From contig JACADY010000015.1 in NCBI GenBank assembly GCA_013389115.1, positions 1-64,000 on the forward strand: 64,000 bases of DNA. The letters are read 5' to 3'. The position numbers were made by a program, and so were the translations under genes. Under the pieces are notes generated by a model. It was not told where the DNA came from, made no database searches, and saw only the letters and a list, made by a program, of their open reading frames with translations. Within the stretch, counting starts at the first letter, position 1; each line of letters starts with the position of its first letter. Below, one piece after another: positions 31,355 through 40,973 of this stretch. This stretch comes from Alphaproteobacteria bacterium (lineage in GTDB: Bacteria; Pseudomonadota; Alphaproteobacteria; Micropepsales; Micropepsaceae).

Positions 31355-31570
31355 TCAGCTGACCTTGCCGGAAAGGCGCTCGCGATAGCGGGCGTGGGCG
31401 AGTTCGGGGGTCGCGTAGGCCTCCTGATAGTCGACGCTCCAGTAACGGAGCTGATCGAGGGGAATGTGCTGGCCTGACACCGCGCACACGACATAGGAGC
31501 CGGGCGCGACGACGTAGTACTCGCCATCCCGGTATTCGACTTTGGCAGGGCCTGAGTAGATCTTGTGCAT
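31355..31570 (-). CDS. DUF2093 domain protein
   Basis: AKVEYRDGEYYVVAPGSYVVCAVSGQHIPLDQLRYWSVDYQEAYATPE. Confidence 0.88.
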   Translation of the reverse strand: MHKIYSGPAKVEYRDGEYYVVAPGSYVVCAVSGQHIPLDQLRYWSVDYQEAYATPELAHARYRERLSGKVS

Positions 31571-31599
31571 GGATTCAGTCTAACGCTTGTTCCTTAAAA

Positions 31600-33042
31600 T
31601 CAGAAGAGCGTGCCCTGCCCGCCTTTCCGGGGAGGTGCCGTTTTCGGGCGGCGTTGCGGCTGCGGCATCGCCTCGCCCTCGCTTGCGGCCGTGGCGGGCG
31701 CGTCCCCGTCGGCGAAGGTGATCCTCAAAGGCTCTCCGGCATGGATTTGAGCCGCAAGCCGGCGCAACTGCCCGTCCGCTCCGCGCACCACGGCAAAGCC
31801 GCGCGTCAGGGTGGCGCGATAGCTCAAGGTCTCGGCCAGGCGCGCGGCGGCGGTCAGCGCCCGCTCGGCATTCTCCAGGCGGCGGCGCGTCGCCAGTACC
31901 TGGCGGCGCGAGAGATCGGTCAGGCGATCGGCGCCGCGGCGCATGGCTTCTGAAATGAGGCGCGGGGTCATCTTGGCGCCCGTCTCGGCAAGGCGGGTCT
32001 GCTGGCGCTGAACGAGGCGGAAGAGGCCCGCGGCAAGGCGCGTCGAGGCAAGGTCGAGACGCTGGGCCTGGCTTGCCATCAGATCCTCTCGCCGCGGCAG
32101 CGCGCGGGTGAGATCCTGGAGGCGCGTGCGGCGCTGGTCGAGCGCACGGTGCATGCCCCTCAAGAGGCGCTGTTCAAGCCCTAAAGTCTGAGCCTTGAGC
32201 TCTGCGCGCACGGGCACGGCCAGTTCTGCGGCCGCTGTCGGGGTCGGCGCGCGCATATCCGCGGCGAAGTCGATCAGGGTCGTGTCGGTCTCATGGCCCA
32301 CGGCCGCTATGAGCGGAATGGCGCTCGCGGCCGCCGCGCGCACGACACCCTCCTCATTGAAAGCCATGAGGTCTTCGAAGGAGCCGCCACCCCTTGCCAC
32401 GATGATCAGGTCCGGGCGCGGCACGGCGCCCCCTTCCCGCAACGCGTTGAAGCCGCGGATGGCGGCCGCGACCTCGCCAGCGGCGCGCTCGCCCTGCACG
32501 GCTACCGGCCAAAGCAAGACGCGGCGCGGGAAGCGATCGGCGAGGCGATGGAGAATATCGCGGATGACGGCGCCCGTGGGCGAAGTGATAACGCCGATCA
32601 CCTCGGGCAGGAAGGGAAGGCTTTTCTTGCGCGCGGCGTCGAAGAGGCCCTCGGCGGCGAGCTTGCGCTTGCGCTCATCCAGAAGCTTCATGAGCGCGCC
32701 GAGCCCGGCCAGTTCCAGGCGCTCGATCACGAGCTGGTACTTGGACTGGCCGGGAAAGGTGGTGATGCGACCGGTCGCGATCACCTCAAGCCCCTGTTCT
32801 GGCGCAACGGCAAGGCGTGCGGCCGTTCCCTTCCAGATGACACCCGCGATCACGGCGCCCTCGTCCTTCAGGTCCAGATAGATGTGGCCGCTCGTGTGGC
32901 GCTTCACCGGCCCCAACTCGCCACGCACGCGCACAAAGGGGAATGCGTCCTCCACCGTGCGCTTGAGCGCGCGGGAGAGCTCGCTCACGCTATATTCGCG
33001 CGTATTGGCGAGGGGCTGGCCGCTGCCTTCCGATTCAGTCAT
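31600..33042 (-). CDS. xseA: Exodeoxyribonuclease VII large subunit
   Basis: YSVSELSRALKRTVEDAFPFVRVRGEL...GVITSPTGAVIRDILHRLADRFP...VARGGGSFEDLMAFNEE. Confidence 0.96.
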   Translation of the reverse strand: MTESEGSGQPLANTREYSVSELSRALKRTVEDAFPFVRVRGELGPVKRHTSGHIYLDLKDEGAVIAGVIWKGTAARLAVAPEQGLEVIATGRITTFPGQSKYQLVIERLELAGLGALMKLLDERKRKLAAEGLFDAARKKSLPFLPEVIGVITSPTGAVIRDILHRLADRFPRRVLLWPVAVQGERAAGEVAAAIRGFNALREGGAVPRPDLIIVARGGGSFEDLMAFNEEGVVRAAAASAIPLIAAVGHETDTTLIDFAADMRAPTPTAAAELAVPVRAELKAQTLGLEQRLLRGMHRALDQRRTRLQDLTRALPRREDLMASQAQRLDLASTRLAAGLFRLVQRQQTRLAETGAKMTPRLISEAMRRGADRLTDLSRRQVLATRRRLENAERALTAAARLAETLSYRATLTRGFAVVRGADGQLRRLAAQIHAGEPLRITFADGDAPATAASEGEAMPQPQRRPKTAPPRKGGQGTLF

Positions 33043-33112
33043 GGTCCTGCCATGATACAAACTGGCAGGGCCGCGCGCCCAGGACTAAATCACGCGAAGG
33101 AGACAGCTTGAG

Positions 33113-34399
33113 ATGCATGTGCTGGTGATCGGTTCGGGCGGGCGAGAGCATGCGCTTTGCTGGGCTATCGCCAAGAGCCCGCTGTGCGGCCGGCTTTCAG
33201 CCGTGCCCGGCAATGGCGGCATCGCGGAGATCGCCACCTGCCTGCTGCTCGATCCGCTCGATTTTGCCGGCATCACCGCCTTCTGCCGGGCGGAGAATGT
33301 CGGGCTCGTCGTTGTCGGCCCCGACGCACCGCTGGCGGAGGGGATCGTCGATCACCTGGAGGCGGCGGGGATCAAGGCCTTTGGCCCCACGGCCGGCGCG
33401 GCACGGCTTGAAAGCTCAAAGGGCTTCACCAAAGACCTGTGCACCGATGCCGGTATCCCAACAGCCCGGTACCAGCGCTTCGCCAGCGCGGCAGCGGCAA
33501 TGGCCTATGTGAAGGACCATCCGCTGCCGGTCGTCATCAAGGCGGACGGGCTTGCGCTTGGTAAGGGCGTCATCATCGCCACGACCCGCGCGGAGGCCGA
33601 AGCCGCGGTGTCGATCATGTTCGCGGGAGAATTCGGGGCGGCCGGACATACAGTCGTGATCGAAGAATTCCTTGAGGGCGAAGAAGCGAGCTTCTTTGTG
33701 CTCAGCGATGGGGAGACGGCGTTGCCGCTCGCATCCGCGCAGGACCACAAACGCGCCTTCGACGGCGATACCGGTCCCAATACCGGCGGCATGGGCGCCT
33801 ATTCCCCCGCGCCCGTCATGACCGAGGCCGTCACGGCGCAGGTGATGCGCGCCATCATCACGCCGACGCTCGATGCCATGCGAGCGATGGGATGCCCGTT
33901 CAAGGGCGTGCTCTATGCCGGCCTCATGATCACCGCCACCGGACCCAAGCTCATCGAATACAATGCCCGGTTCGGCGACCCGGAGGCGCAGGTGCTGATG
34001 CTGCGGCTAAAATCCGACCTCCTGCCCGCCCTCATCGCGGCCCGCGAGGGAAGGCTCAAGGAGATCGCGCTTTCCTGGTCTGAGGAAACCGCCATCAGCG
34101 TCGTCATGGCGAGCCGGGGCTATCCCGGGAGGTATCAGAAGGGATCGGTCATCAAAGGACTCGATAAGGCAGCCACCCTCCCCAACGTCACCGTTTTTCA
34201 TGCCGGCACGCAGCGGCGGTCCGACGGGGCGGTCACCGCCAATGGCGGGCGGGTGCTCAACATTTGTGCCACAGGCTCGGGCATCGCCGAGGCCCGCGGA
34301 CGCGCCTATGACGCCGTCAGGCTCATCGATTGGCCTGAAGGCTTCTGCCGCAACGATATCGGCTGGCGGGCGCTTGTGCGGCTTGAGCCCAAGGCGTGA
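33113..34399 (+). CDS. purD: Phosphoribosylamine-glycine ligase
   Basis: MHVLVIGSGGREHALCWAIAKSP...TGPNTGGMGAYSPAPV...YNARFGDPEAQVLMLRLKSDL. Confidence 0.97.
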   Translation: MHVLVIGSGGREHALCWAIAKSPLCGRLSAVPGNGGIAEIATCLLLDPLDFAGITAFCRAENVGLVVVGPDAPLAEGIVDHLEAAGIKAFGPTAGAARLESSKGFTKDLCTDAGIPTARYQRFASAAAAMAYVKDHPLPVVIKADGLALGKGVIIATTRAEAEAAVSIMFAGEFGAAGHTVVIEEFLEGEEASFFVLSDGETALPLASAQDHKRAFDGDTGPNTGGMGAYSPAPVMTEAVTAQVMRAIITPTLDAMRAMGCPFKGVLYAGLMITATGPKLIEYNARFGDPEAQVLMLRLKSDLLPALIAAREGRLKEIALSWSEETAISVVMASRGYPGRYQKGSVIKGLDKAATLPNVTVFHAGTQRRSDGAVTANGGRVLNICATGSGIAEARGRAYDAVRLIDWPEGFCRNDIGWRALVRLEPKA

Positions 34400-34455
34400 T
34401 CCCCTTAACTTCAGGGGCCCAATAATTCAAAAAGACGTCCAAACGAGGAAAGCCC

Positions 34456-35550
34456 ATGAGTTCTGAGGCGCCATCCCGGCAGGAGCAATTCTCCGGAACG
34501 AAGGAAGTTGCCGACGCGCTGCGCTTCGATGAGCAAAGGCTTCTGCCTTGGCTCGCCGCGCATGTGCCGGGCTTCTCCGGGCCGCTCAGCGTTCGGCAGT
34601 TCAAAGGCGGGCAATCGAACCCCACCTATCAACTCGTCACGCCGGGGCAGAAATATGTGATGCGCCGCAAGCCGCCGGGCAAGCTCTTGCCCTCCGCGCA
34701 TGCGGTCGATCGTGAGTTCAGGGTCATTTCAGCACTGCACAAGGTCGGCTTTCCGGTGCCGAAGCCGTTTGCTCTTTGTACGGACGAAAGCGTCGCCGGG
34801 ACCATGTTCTATGTGATGGAGATGGTCGAGGGCCGCGTTTTGTGGGAGCCTTTGCTGCCCGGCATGGACCCGCAAGGGCGTGCGGCCACCTATGATGCGA
34901 TGAACGCGACGCTCGCCCAGCTTCATTCCTATGACTACAAGGCGCTCGGCCTTGAGGATTTCGGCAAGCCGGGAAACTATTTCGCGCGGCAGATTTCACG
35001 CTGGGGCAAGCAATATGTCGCTTCAGAAACCGAAACGATCGCGGAGATGAACCGCCTCCTTGCCTGGCTGCCCGACCATATTCCGCCTGGCGAGCGCAGC
35101 ACGATCGTTCATGGCGATTTCAGGCTCGACAACGTGATCCTGCATCCGAGCGAGCCGCGCGTGATTGCCGTGCTCGACTGGGAAATCTCCACGATCGGCG
35201 ATCCGCTGGCCGATTTCACCTATCACATCCTGCAATGGCGGATGCCGGGACAGGGCACGGGCGGCGGCACGGGATCGCTCCTCGGAGCGGATCTTGGGGC
35301 GCTGGGCATTCCAAACGAGGAAGCCTATGTCGCATCCTATTGCCGACGCACGGGGCGCGACGGGATCGACAATCTCGACTACTATTTCGCGTATAATTTC
35401 TTCCGCCTCGCCTGCATTCTGCAAGGCATCGTCGGAAGGGTGCGCGACGGGACGGCCGCAAGCGCGCATGCCGTGCAAATGGCGGCTCAGGTGCGACCGC
35501 TTGCCGAACTTGGCTGGCATTTTGCGCAAAGGGCCGGCGCCATCGCCTGA
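34456..35550 (+). CDS. APH-like phosphotransferase (ACAD10/11 kinase-domain type), copy 1
   Basis: RQFKGGQSNPTYQL...MRRKPPGKLLPSAHAVDREFRV...VHGDFRLDN...VLDWEISTIGDPLADF. Confidence 0.92.
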   Translation: MSSEAPSRQEQFSGTKEVADALRFDEQRLLPWLAAHVPGFSGPLSVRQFKGGQSNPTYQLVTPGQKYVMRRKPPGKLLPSAHAVDREFRVISALHKVGFPVPKPFALCTDESVAGTMFYVMEMVEGRVLWEPLLPGMDPQGRAATYDAMNATLAQLHSYDYKALGLEDFGKPGNYFARQISRWGKQYVASETETIAEMNRLLAWLPDHIPPGERSTIVHGDFRLDNVILHPSEPRVIAVLDWEISTIGDPLADFTYHILQWRMPGQGTGGGTGSLLGADLGALGIPNEEAYVASYCRRTGRDGIDNLDYYFAYNFFRLACILQGIVGRVRDGTAASAHAVQMAAQVRPLAELGWHFAQRAGAIA

Positions 35551-35591
35551 GCCTTTCCTCTATCGTCCCGACCAGCAAGGCAAGGTGCGCC

Positions 35592-36650
35592 ATGAACACT
35601 CTTTCGCCCGACGCCAATGCAGGCCCCGTGAACGCGGCGCACGCGATCGATGAAGCATCCCTCACGCGCTGGTTCTCAGCCCATGTCGAACCGGCGCCCC
35701 AGGGCCTTGCGGTGCGCCAGATCGCGGGCGGGCAATCCAACCCGACCTATCTGCTCGACACCGGGAAGGCGCGCTTTGTCCTGCGCAAAAAGCCTCCCGG
35801 CACGCTGCTCAAGAGCGCGCATCAGGTCGAGCGCGAATACAGGATCATGAAGGCGCTCGATGGGACGGGGGTGCCTGTGCCCAAGGTTCTCGCCCTCTGC
35901 GAGGACGACAGCGTCATCGGAACGCCCTTCTATGTGATGGCATATCTCGACGGCCGGATCTTTCGCGATCCGCAACTCCCCTCGCTTTCACGCGAGGAGC
36001 GCGCGGCCATCTATGATTCCATGAATGCGGTGCTCGCGCGCCTTCACCAAGTCGATGTCGCGGCGGCCAGGCTCTCCGATTTCGGCAAGCCCGGCAATTA
36101 TTTCGAGCGTCAGATCACTCGCTGGATCGCGCAATATCGCGGCGCGCAGACGACGATGATCGAGGCCATGGAGCAGCTTATCGCGTGGATGCCCGCTCAT
36201 ATCCCGGCCGACCAAAGCGTCTCCATCGCGCATGGCGATTTCCGGCTGGAAAACTCCATCTATCACCCGACGGAACCGCGAATGATCGCTGTGCTCGATT
36301 GGGAACTCTCAACGATCGGCCATCCGCTCGCCGATCTTGGCTATAACTGCATGGGCTACCGGATGATCAGCCCGACCCAGAGCGGCCTTCTCGGCCTTGA
36401 TTTCGCGGCGACCGGCATTCCTTCTGAAGAAGACTATGTCAGGGCCTATTGCCGCCGGACGGGGCGCCCCTATCCGATCCCGGACTGGGATTTCTATATC
36501 GGCTTTTCCATCTTCCGCCTGGCGGCGATCGCACAGGGCGTCTACAAGCGCGGCCTTGACGGCAATGCCAGTTCGGAGAAGGCGCGCAGCTATGGCGATG
36601 CCTGCCGCTTTCTTGCTGAGACCGCGTGGAAGCTCGTTTCCAAAACGTAA
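35592..36650 (+). CDS. APH-like phosphotransferase (ACAD10/11 kinase-domain type), copy 2
   Basis: RQIAGGQSNPTYLLDTGKARFVLRKKPPGTLLKSAHQVEREYRI...AHGDFRLEN...VLDWELSTIGHPLADLGY. Confidence 0.93.
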   Translation: MNTLSPDANAGPVNAAHAIDEASLTRWFSAHVEPAPQGLAVRQIAGGQSNPTYLLDTGKARFVLRKKPPGTLLKSAHQVEREYRIMKALDGTGVPVPKVLALCEDDSVIGTPFYVMAYLDGRIFRDPQLPSLSREERAAIYDSMNAVLARLHQVDVAAARLSDFGKPGNYFERQITRWIAQYRGAQTTMIEAMEQLIAWMPAHIPADQSVSIAHGDFRLENSIYHPTEPRMIAVLDWELSTIGHPLADLGYNCMGYRMISPTQSGLLGLDFAATGIPSEEDYVRAYCRRTGRPYPIPDWDFYIGFSIFRLAAIAQGVYKRGLDGNASSEKARSYGDACRFLAETAWKLVSKT

Positions 36651-36725
36651 ATCCGCGCACTTATGCGTTAGCGTTCGTGAGGGAAAATACCGAACCTTAA
36701 GGCCTAGCGCCTAGATTCGGCGCCG

Positions 36726-38297
36726 ATGGTTACTCGCGCAACGTCAAATTGCATGTGCATCAAACCGGCGGCCGGCGGGTCGGAGGCCGTGTTCGAGCGC
36801 GTCGAGCGCGTCGCGCGGCTGGGTCATTGGCGGGTCGTGATTGCGACGGGCGAAGTCTATTGGTCGCCCGGCATGTACGCGCTCATCGGGCATGAGGCGG
36901 ACGGCAAGGTGCCCGATTCGAACTGGCTCTTGCGGCGGCTGAGCCCGGAGGACCAGGTAAAGGTTGCCGACGCCGTCCGATCGGCCCTCGAAACGCGGCG
37001 GCCGTTCTTCTACCGGACCAGCGATCCTCATGACAACGGGATCGTGCGCTACTATGACACAAGCGGCGATGTCGAATGCGATGGCGCGGGGAACGTGGTT
37101 GCGCTCACCGGTGTCGTCCAGGACGTCACCGAAAAAGTCGTTGCCGAACATGCGCTCGTTGCAAGCGAGGGCCAGTACCGGGTTCTCACCGAGAACGCCA
37201 GCGACATTCTCACGCGGCACCGCAAGGACGGCACTTGCACCTATGTCTCCGGCGCGAGCAAGCGCATCCTTGGCTTTGAGCCGCACGAAATTCTGGGCAT
37301 GCAGGCGGTCAATATCGCGGTCGAAGAGGATCGCCCGCATGTCGGCAGCGAACTCTACAATCTTGCAAACGCCGCCATGCGGGGCGAAGCCCCACGTATC
37401 CGCTTCCGTGCCAGGCGCAAGGATGGGCAGATCGTCTGGCTTGAGACGACGGCGCGGGCCATTCCCACTAGTCTGCCTGATCGCAAGCACGAAGTCGTCT
37501 GCGTCACGCGCGACATCACCGAGCAGAAGAACCACGAGGCCGAGCTTTTCGCCGCACGGGAGCGCGCGGAAGCGGCAAGCCAGACGAAGTCGCGCTTCCT
37601 TGCCAATATGAGCCATGAGCTGCGCACGCCGCTCAACGCCATCATCGGCTTTTCCGATATCCTGCGCCAGGAGATGTTCGGCAAGCACACGACTGCGCGC
37701 TATAAAGAGTATTCGGGCCTCATCTATGAATCGGGGCAGTTGCTGCTCGATCTCATCAGCGACATCCTCGACATGTCGAAGATCGAGGCCGGCAAGTATG
37801 AGTTGCACCCTGAAATTCTCGACGGGTGCGAGGTGTTGCGCGCGTGTCTTCGCATCGTACAGGGCCGGGCCGATGAGCAGGGCCTTACAATTTCCGCGCA
37901 GGCGCCGCCTGGCCGCCTGGAGTTCATCGCCGACAAGCGCGCGATCAAGCAGATCCTGCTCAACCTGCTCTCCAATGCGGTCAAATTCACGCCCAAGGGG
38001 GGCAAGGTCACAGCCTCGCTTTGCGTTCAGGGCGGGGACATCCAATTCATGGTCCAGGACACGGGGATCGGAATACCCGAAGAAGATCTGCCAAGACTTG
38101 GCCGGCCCTTCGAACAGGTCATTTCCGATGCAACCTTGAGCAAATCGGGAACGGGGCTCGGGCTTGCGCTCGTCAAATCACTCGTTTCGCTCCATGGCGG
38201 CGAGCTTTCAATCGAAAGCGCGGTCGGCATCGGCACGACATTGCGGGTGAGCCTGCCCAAGAGCGGGTCCGGCATCGCTACGGCAAGCGTTGCCTGA
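36726..38297 (+). CDS. Soluble PAS-PAS sensor histidine kinase
   Basis: Two PAS regions, His[20 protein letters not shown], HATPase [27 protein letters not shown]; no obvious TM. Confidence 0.94.
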   Translation: MVTRATSNCMCIKPAAGGSEAVFERVERVARLGHWRVVIATGEVYWSPGMYALIGHEADGKVPDSNWLLRRLSPEDQVKVADAVRSALETRRPFFYRTSDPHDNGIVRYYDTSGDVECDGAGNVVALTGVVQDVTEKVVAEHALVASEGQYRVLTENASDILTRHRKDGTCTYVSGASKRILGFEPHEILGMQAVNIAVEEDRPHVGSELYNLANAAMRGEAPRIRFRARRKDGQIVWLETTARAIPTSLPDRKHEVVCVTRDITEQKNHEAELFAARERAEAASQTKSRFLANMSHELRTPLNAIIGFSDILRQEMFGKHTTARYKEYSGLIYESGQLLLDLISDILDMSKIEAGKYELHPEILDGCEVLRACLRIVQGRADEQGLTISAQAPPGRLEFIADKRAIKQILLNLLSNAVKFTPKGGKVTASLCVQGGDIQFMVQDTGIGIPEEDLPRLGRPFEQVISDATLSKSGTGLGLALVKSLVSLHGGELSIESAVGIGTTLRVSLPKSGSGIATASVA

Positions 38298-38306
38298 CAA
38301 GAAAAC

Positions 38307-38336
38307 GGGGCGGGTGTCGGCCCGCCCCCTTCTCTT
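38307..38336. terminator. Candidate intrinsic terminator between convergent genes
   Basis: GGGGCGGG-TGTCGG-CCCGCCCC then CTTCTCTT; perfect 8-bp arms. Confidence 0.7.
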
Positions 38337-38356
38337 TCGCGTTCGAGCGCGGAGCA

Positions 38357-39598
38357 CTATTCCGCGGCGGCCTTTGCCGGCAGCGCGGCGTACTTGCCGT
38401 ATTCAAGCCGCGCGATCGTGCGGTTGTGCACCTCATCGGGGCCATCCGCGAGGCGCAGCGTGCGGATACCCGCATACATTTTGGCTAGGCCCGCATCGGT
38501 CGTGACCCCGGCGCCGCCCCAGGCTTGAATCGCATCGTCAATGACCTGAAGCGCCATGCGGGGCGCGGCCACCTTGATCATCGCGATCTCGGTGCGCGCG
38601 ACCTTGTTGCCGGCCTTGTCCATCATGTCGGCGGCCTTCAGCGTCAAGAGGCGGCACATGTCGATGTTGATACGGGCTTCCGCAACGCGCTGCTCCCATA
38701 CGGAGTGTTCAGCGATCTTCTTGCCAAATGCCTCACGCGTCAGCAGGCGCTTCACCATGATCTCAAGCGCGCGCTCGGCAGCGCCGATCGTGCGCATGCA
38801 ATGGTGAATGCGGCCTGGGCCCAAGCGCCCTTGCGCGATTTCAAAACCGCGACCCTCGCCCAGGATGATGTTCTCCGCGGGAACCTCGACATTCTCGAAC
38901 AAGACTTCTGCGTGGCCATGGGGGGCGTCGTCGTAGCCGAACACAGGCAGCATGCGTTTGATGGTGACGCCCTTCGCGTCAACAGGCACGAGAATCTGGG
39001 ATTGCTGGCGGTATTTGTCGGCGCTGGGATCGGTCTTGCCCATCACGATCATGATCTTGCAGCGCGGATCTCCCATGCCCGATGACCACCACTTGCGGCC
39101 GTTGATGACATATTTGTCGCCCTTGCGCTCAATACGGGTGCGGATGTTGGTCGCATCGGAGGAGGCAACCTCCGGCTCCGTCATGATAAAGGCCGAGCGG
39201 ATCTCGCCCGCCAGCAAGGGCTTCAGATATTTCTCTTTCATCCAATCGGCGCCGTAGCGCTCAATCACTTCCATGTTGCCCGTGTCGGGCGCCGAGCAAT
39301 TGAAAACCTCGCTTGCAAAGCCCACGCGGCCCATCATCTCGGAGAGCGGCGCATATTCAAGATTGGTAAGGCCAGCGCCATGCGGGCTTTCGGGCAAAAA
39401 CAGATTCCAAAGCCCCGCCGCCTTCGCCTTGGCCTTCAGTTCCTCTACCACCGGAACGACGATCCAGGGTTTGCCCTTTTCGCGGGCCTCCTTCATCTGC
39501 GCGTCATAAACGGCCTCGGCCGGATAGACATGGCGGTTCATGAAATCGCCAACCCGGCCGATCCAGTCCTTCATGCGTGGCGTGTAATCAAAGTTCAT
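38357..39598 (-). CDS. Acyl-CoA dehydrogenase, ACAD10/11-like
   Basis: GLWNLFLPE..., [90 protein letters not shown]. Confidence 0.95.
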   Translation of the reverse strand: MNFDYTPRMKDWIGRVGDFMNRHVYPAEAVYDAQMKEAREKGKPWIVVPVVEELKAKAKAAGLWNLFLPESPHGAGLTNLEYAPLSEMMGRVGFASEVFNCSAPDTGNMEVIERYGADWMKEKYLKPLLAGEIRSAFIMTEPEVASSDATNIRTRIERKGDKYVINGRKWWSSGMGDPRCKIMIVMGKTDPSADKYRQQSQILVPVDAKGVTIKRMLPVFGYDDAPHGHAEVLFENVEVPAENIILGEGRGFEIAQGRLGPGRIHHCMRTIGAAERALEIMVKRLLTREAFGKKIAEHSVWEQRVAEARINIDMCRLLTLKAADMMDKAGNKVARTEIAMIKVAAPRMALQVIDDAIQAWGGAGVTTDAGLAKMYAGIRTLRLADGPDEVHNRTIARLEYGKYAALPAKAAAE

Positions 39599-39807
39599 CG
39601 CATTTCTCCCTGTCTTGTCTGGCGCTCAGAAGGCGTTTCAAAAGAGGCTACAGCGCCGTTCGGACCCAAGGAAGCACCTGTTCCGGCCGCCTTGGCCGGC
39701 CCAACGCGACAGCGCCGCTCGCCCGCCTTTATATGCCTCCACGTACACTTCACAAAATTGATTGTTTGAATTTATATCATAACTGACATTTATGGACAGA
39801 CACGCCG

Positions 39808-40740
39808 ATGCAGTTCCATTCCTTCGATCTCAATCTCCTCACCGTGTTCGAGGAGATCTATGCCGAACTCAATCTGACGCGCGCGGCACAGAACCTGCGG
39901 GTGACACAGCCTGCCGTCAGCAACGCGCTTTCACGGCTGCGCCAGGCGCTCAGCGATCCGCTCTTCGTGCGCATGGGGCGATCGCTGGCGCCCACGCCCT
40001 ATGCGCAACAAATCATCGGACCTGTTCGGCAGGCCCTGTCGCGATTGAGACTGAGCCTTGAGCAGCGGACGGGATTCGACCCGGCGAGTTCCGACCGGAT
40101 CTTTCACATTGCGCTGCGCGACACCGTCGCCGTTGAACTGATGCCCTCCTTGATGCGCGGCGTCGCGGAAGAGGCGCCCCATATCCGCATCCAGTGTCAT
40201 CTGCTGGACCGCGCCGAGATTGCGCATGAGCTTGCGGCGGGAACGCTGGATTTCGCGATCGACATTCCAGAGCTGCTGCGCGCGGATCTGTTGAGCATGA
40301 AGCTGAGCTCGGACTCCTATGTATGCGCGATGCGCAAGGATCATCCGGCGGCGAAGGGCAGGCTCACGCTCGAGCGGTTCCTTGCCTTGCGCATGATCAC
40401 GATCTCGGGGCGCCGGCGCGGGCGAAGCCTCGTCGACCTCGCCCTGTCGAGGATCGGGATGCAGGCCAACTCGGTGCTACGCCTGCCCTATTACCAGCCC
40501 GCGTTTCACATCGTGATGGCCAGCGACCTTGTGATGGCCGCCCCTTACGGCGTTGCGCGACAATATGACCTTGCCTTGCGGGCCCTGCCGTTCGAAGCCC
40601 CAGTGCTCCAGTCGCGCCTGTTCTGGCATCGCCATGCCGATGCCGACCCCGGCGTCCTATGGTTCAAGGAGCGGATCGGCTCCGCCAGCGCGGCATCGGA
40701 ACGCGCGCGGGCGCATGGGCAGGGACACGGCGTGTCCTGA
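39808..40740 (+). CDS. LysR family transcriptional regulator
   Basis: FDLNLLTVFEEIYAELNLTRAAQNLRVTQPAVSNALSRLRQALSDPLFVR. Confidence 0.95.
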   Translation: MQFHSFDLNLLTVFEEIYAELNLTRAAQNLRVTQPAVSNALSRLRQALSDPLFVRMGRSLAPTPYAQQIIGPVRQALSRLRLSLEQRTGFDPASSDRIFHIALRDTVAVELMPSLMRGVAEEAPHIRIQCHLLDRAEIAHELAAGTLDFAIDIPELLRADLLSMKLSSDSYVCAMRKDHPAAKGRLTLERFLALRMITISGRRRGRSLVDLALSRIGMQANSVLRLPYYQPAFHIVMASDLVMAAPYGVARQYDLALRALPFEAPVLQSRLFWHRHADADPGVLWFKERIGSASAASERARAHGQGHGVS

Positions 40741-40973
40741 CGCGCGTTATGCCCGCTCGCAATGCAGGCACTCGCGCATGTGACCAAGGATTGCCTAAAA
40801 TTTGTACGGCAATTGATCCATGACAGAGCGTCATTTCGCGCGCCGCAAGGTCGCACCAAACACCGCGCAAGTGTTGCGTTTGGACCCTTTCCAAGCGTCT
40901 CGGGCGACTATATCTCAATCATTGATCCGTATGGATGCTCCACATGCGGACACTTGTGATGTGAGGAAACCCC

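Noticed and set aside
36744-38045. 433-aa minus-strand ORF
   Set aside because: Antisense shadow of the histidine kinase.
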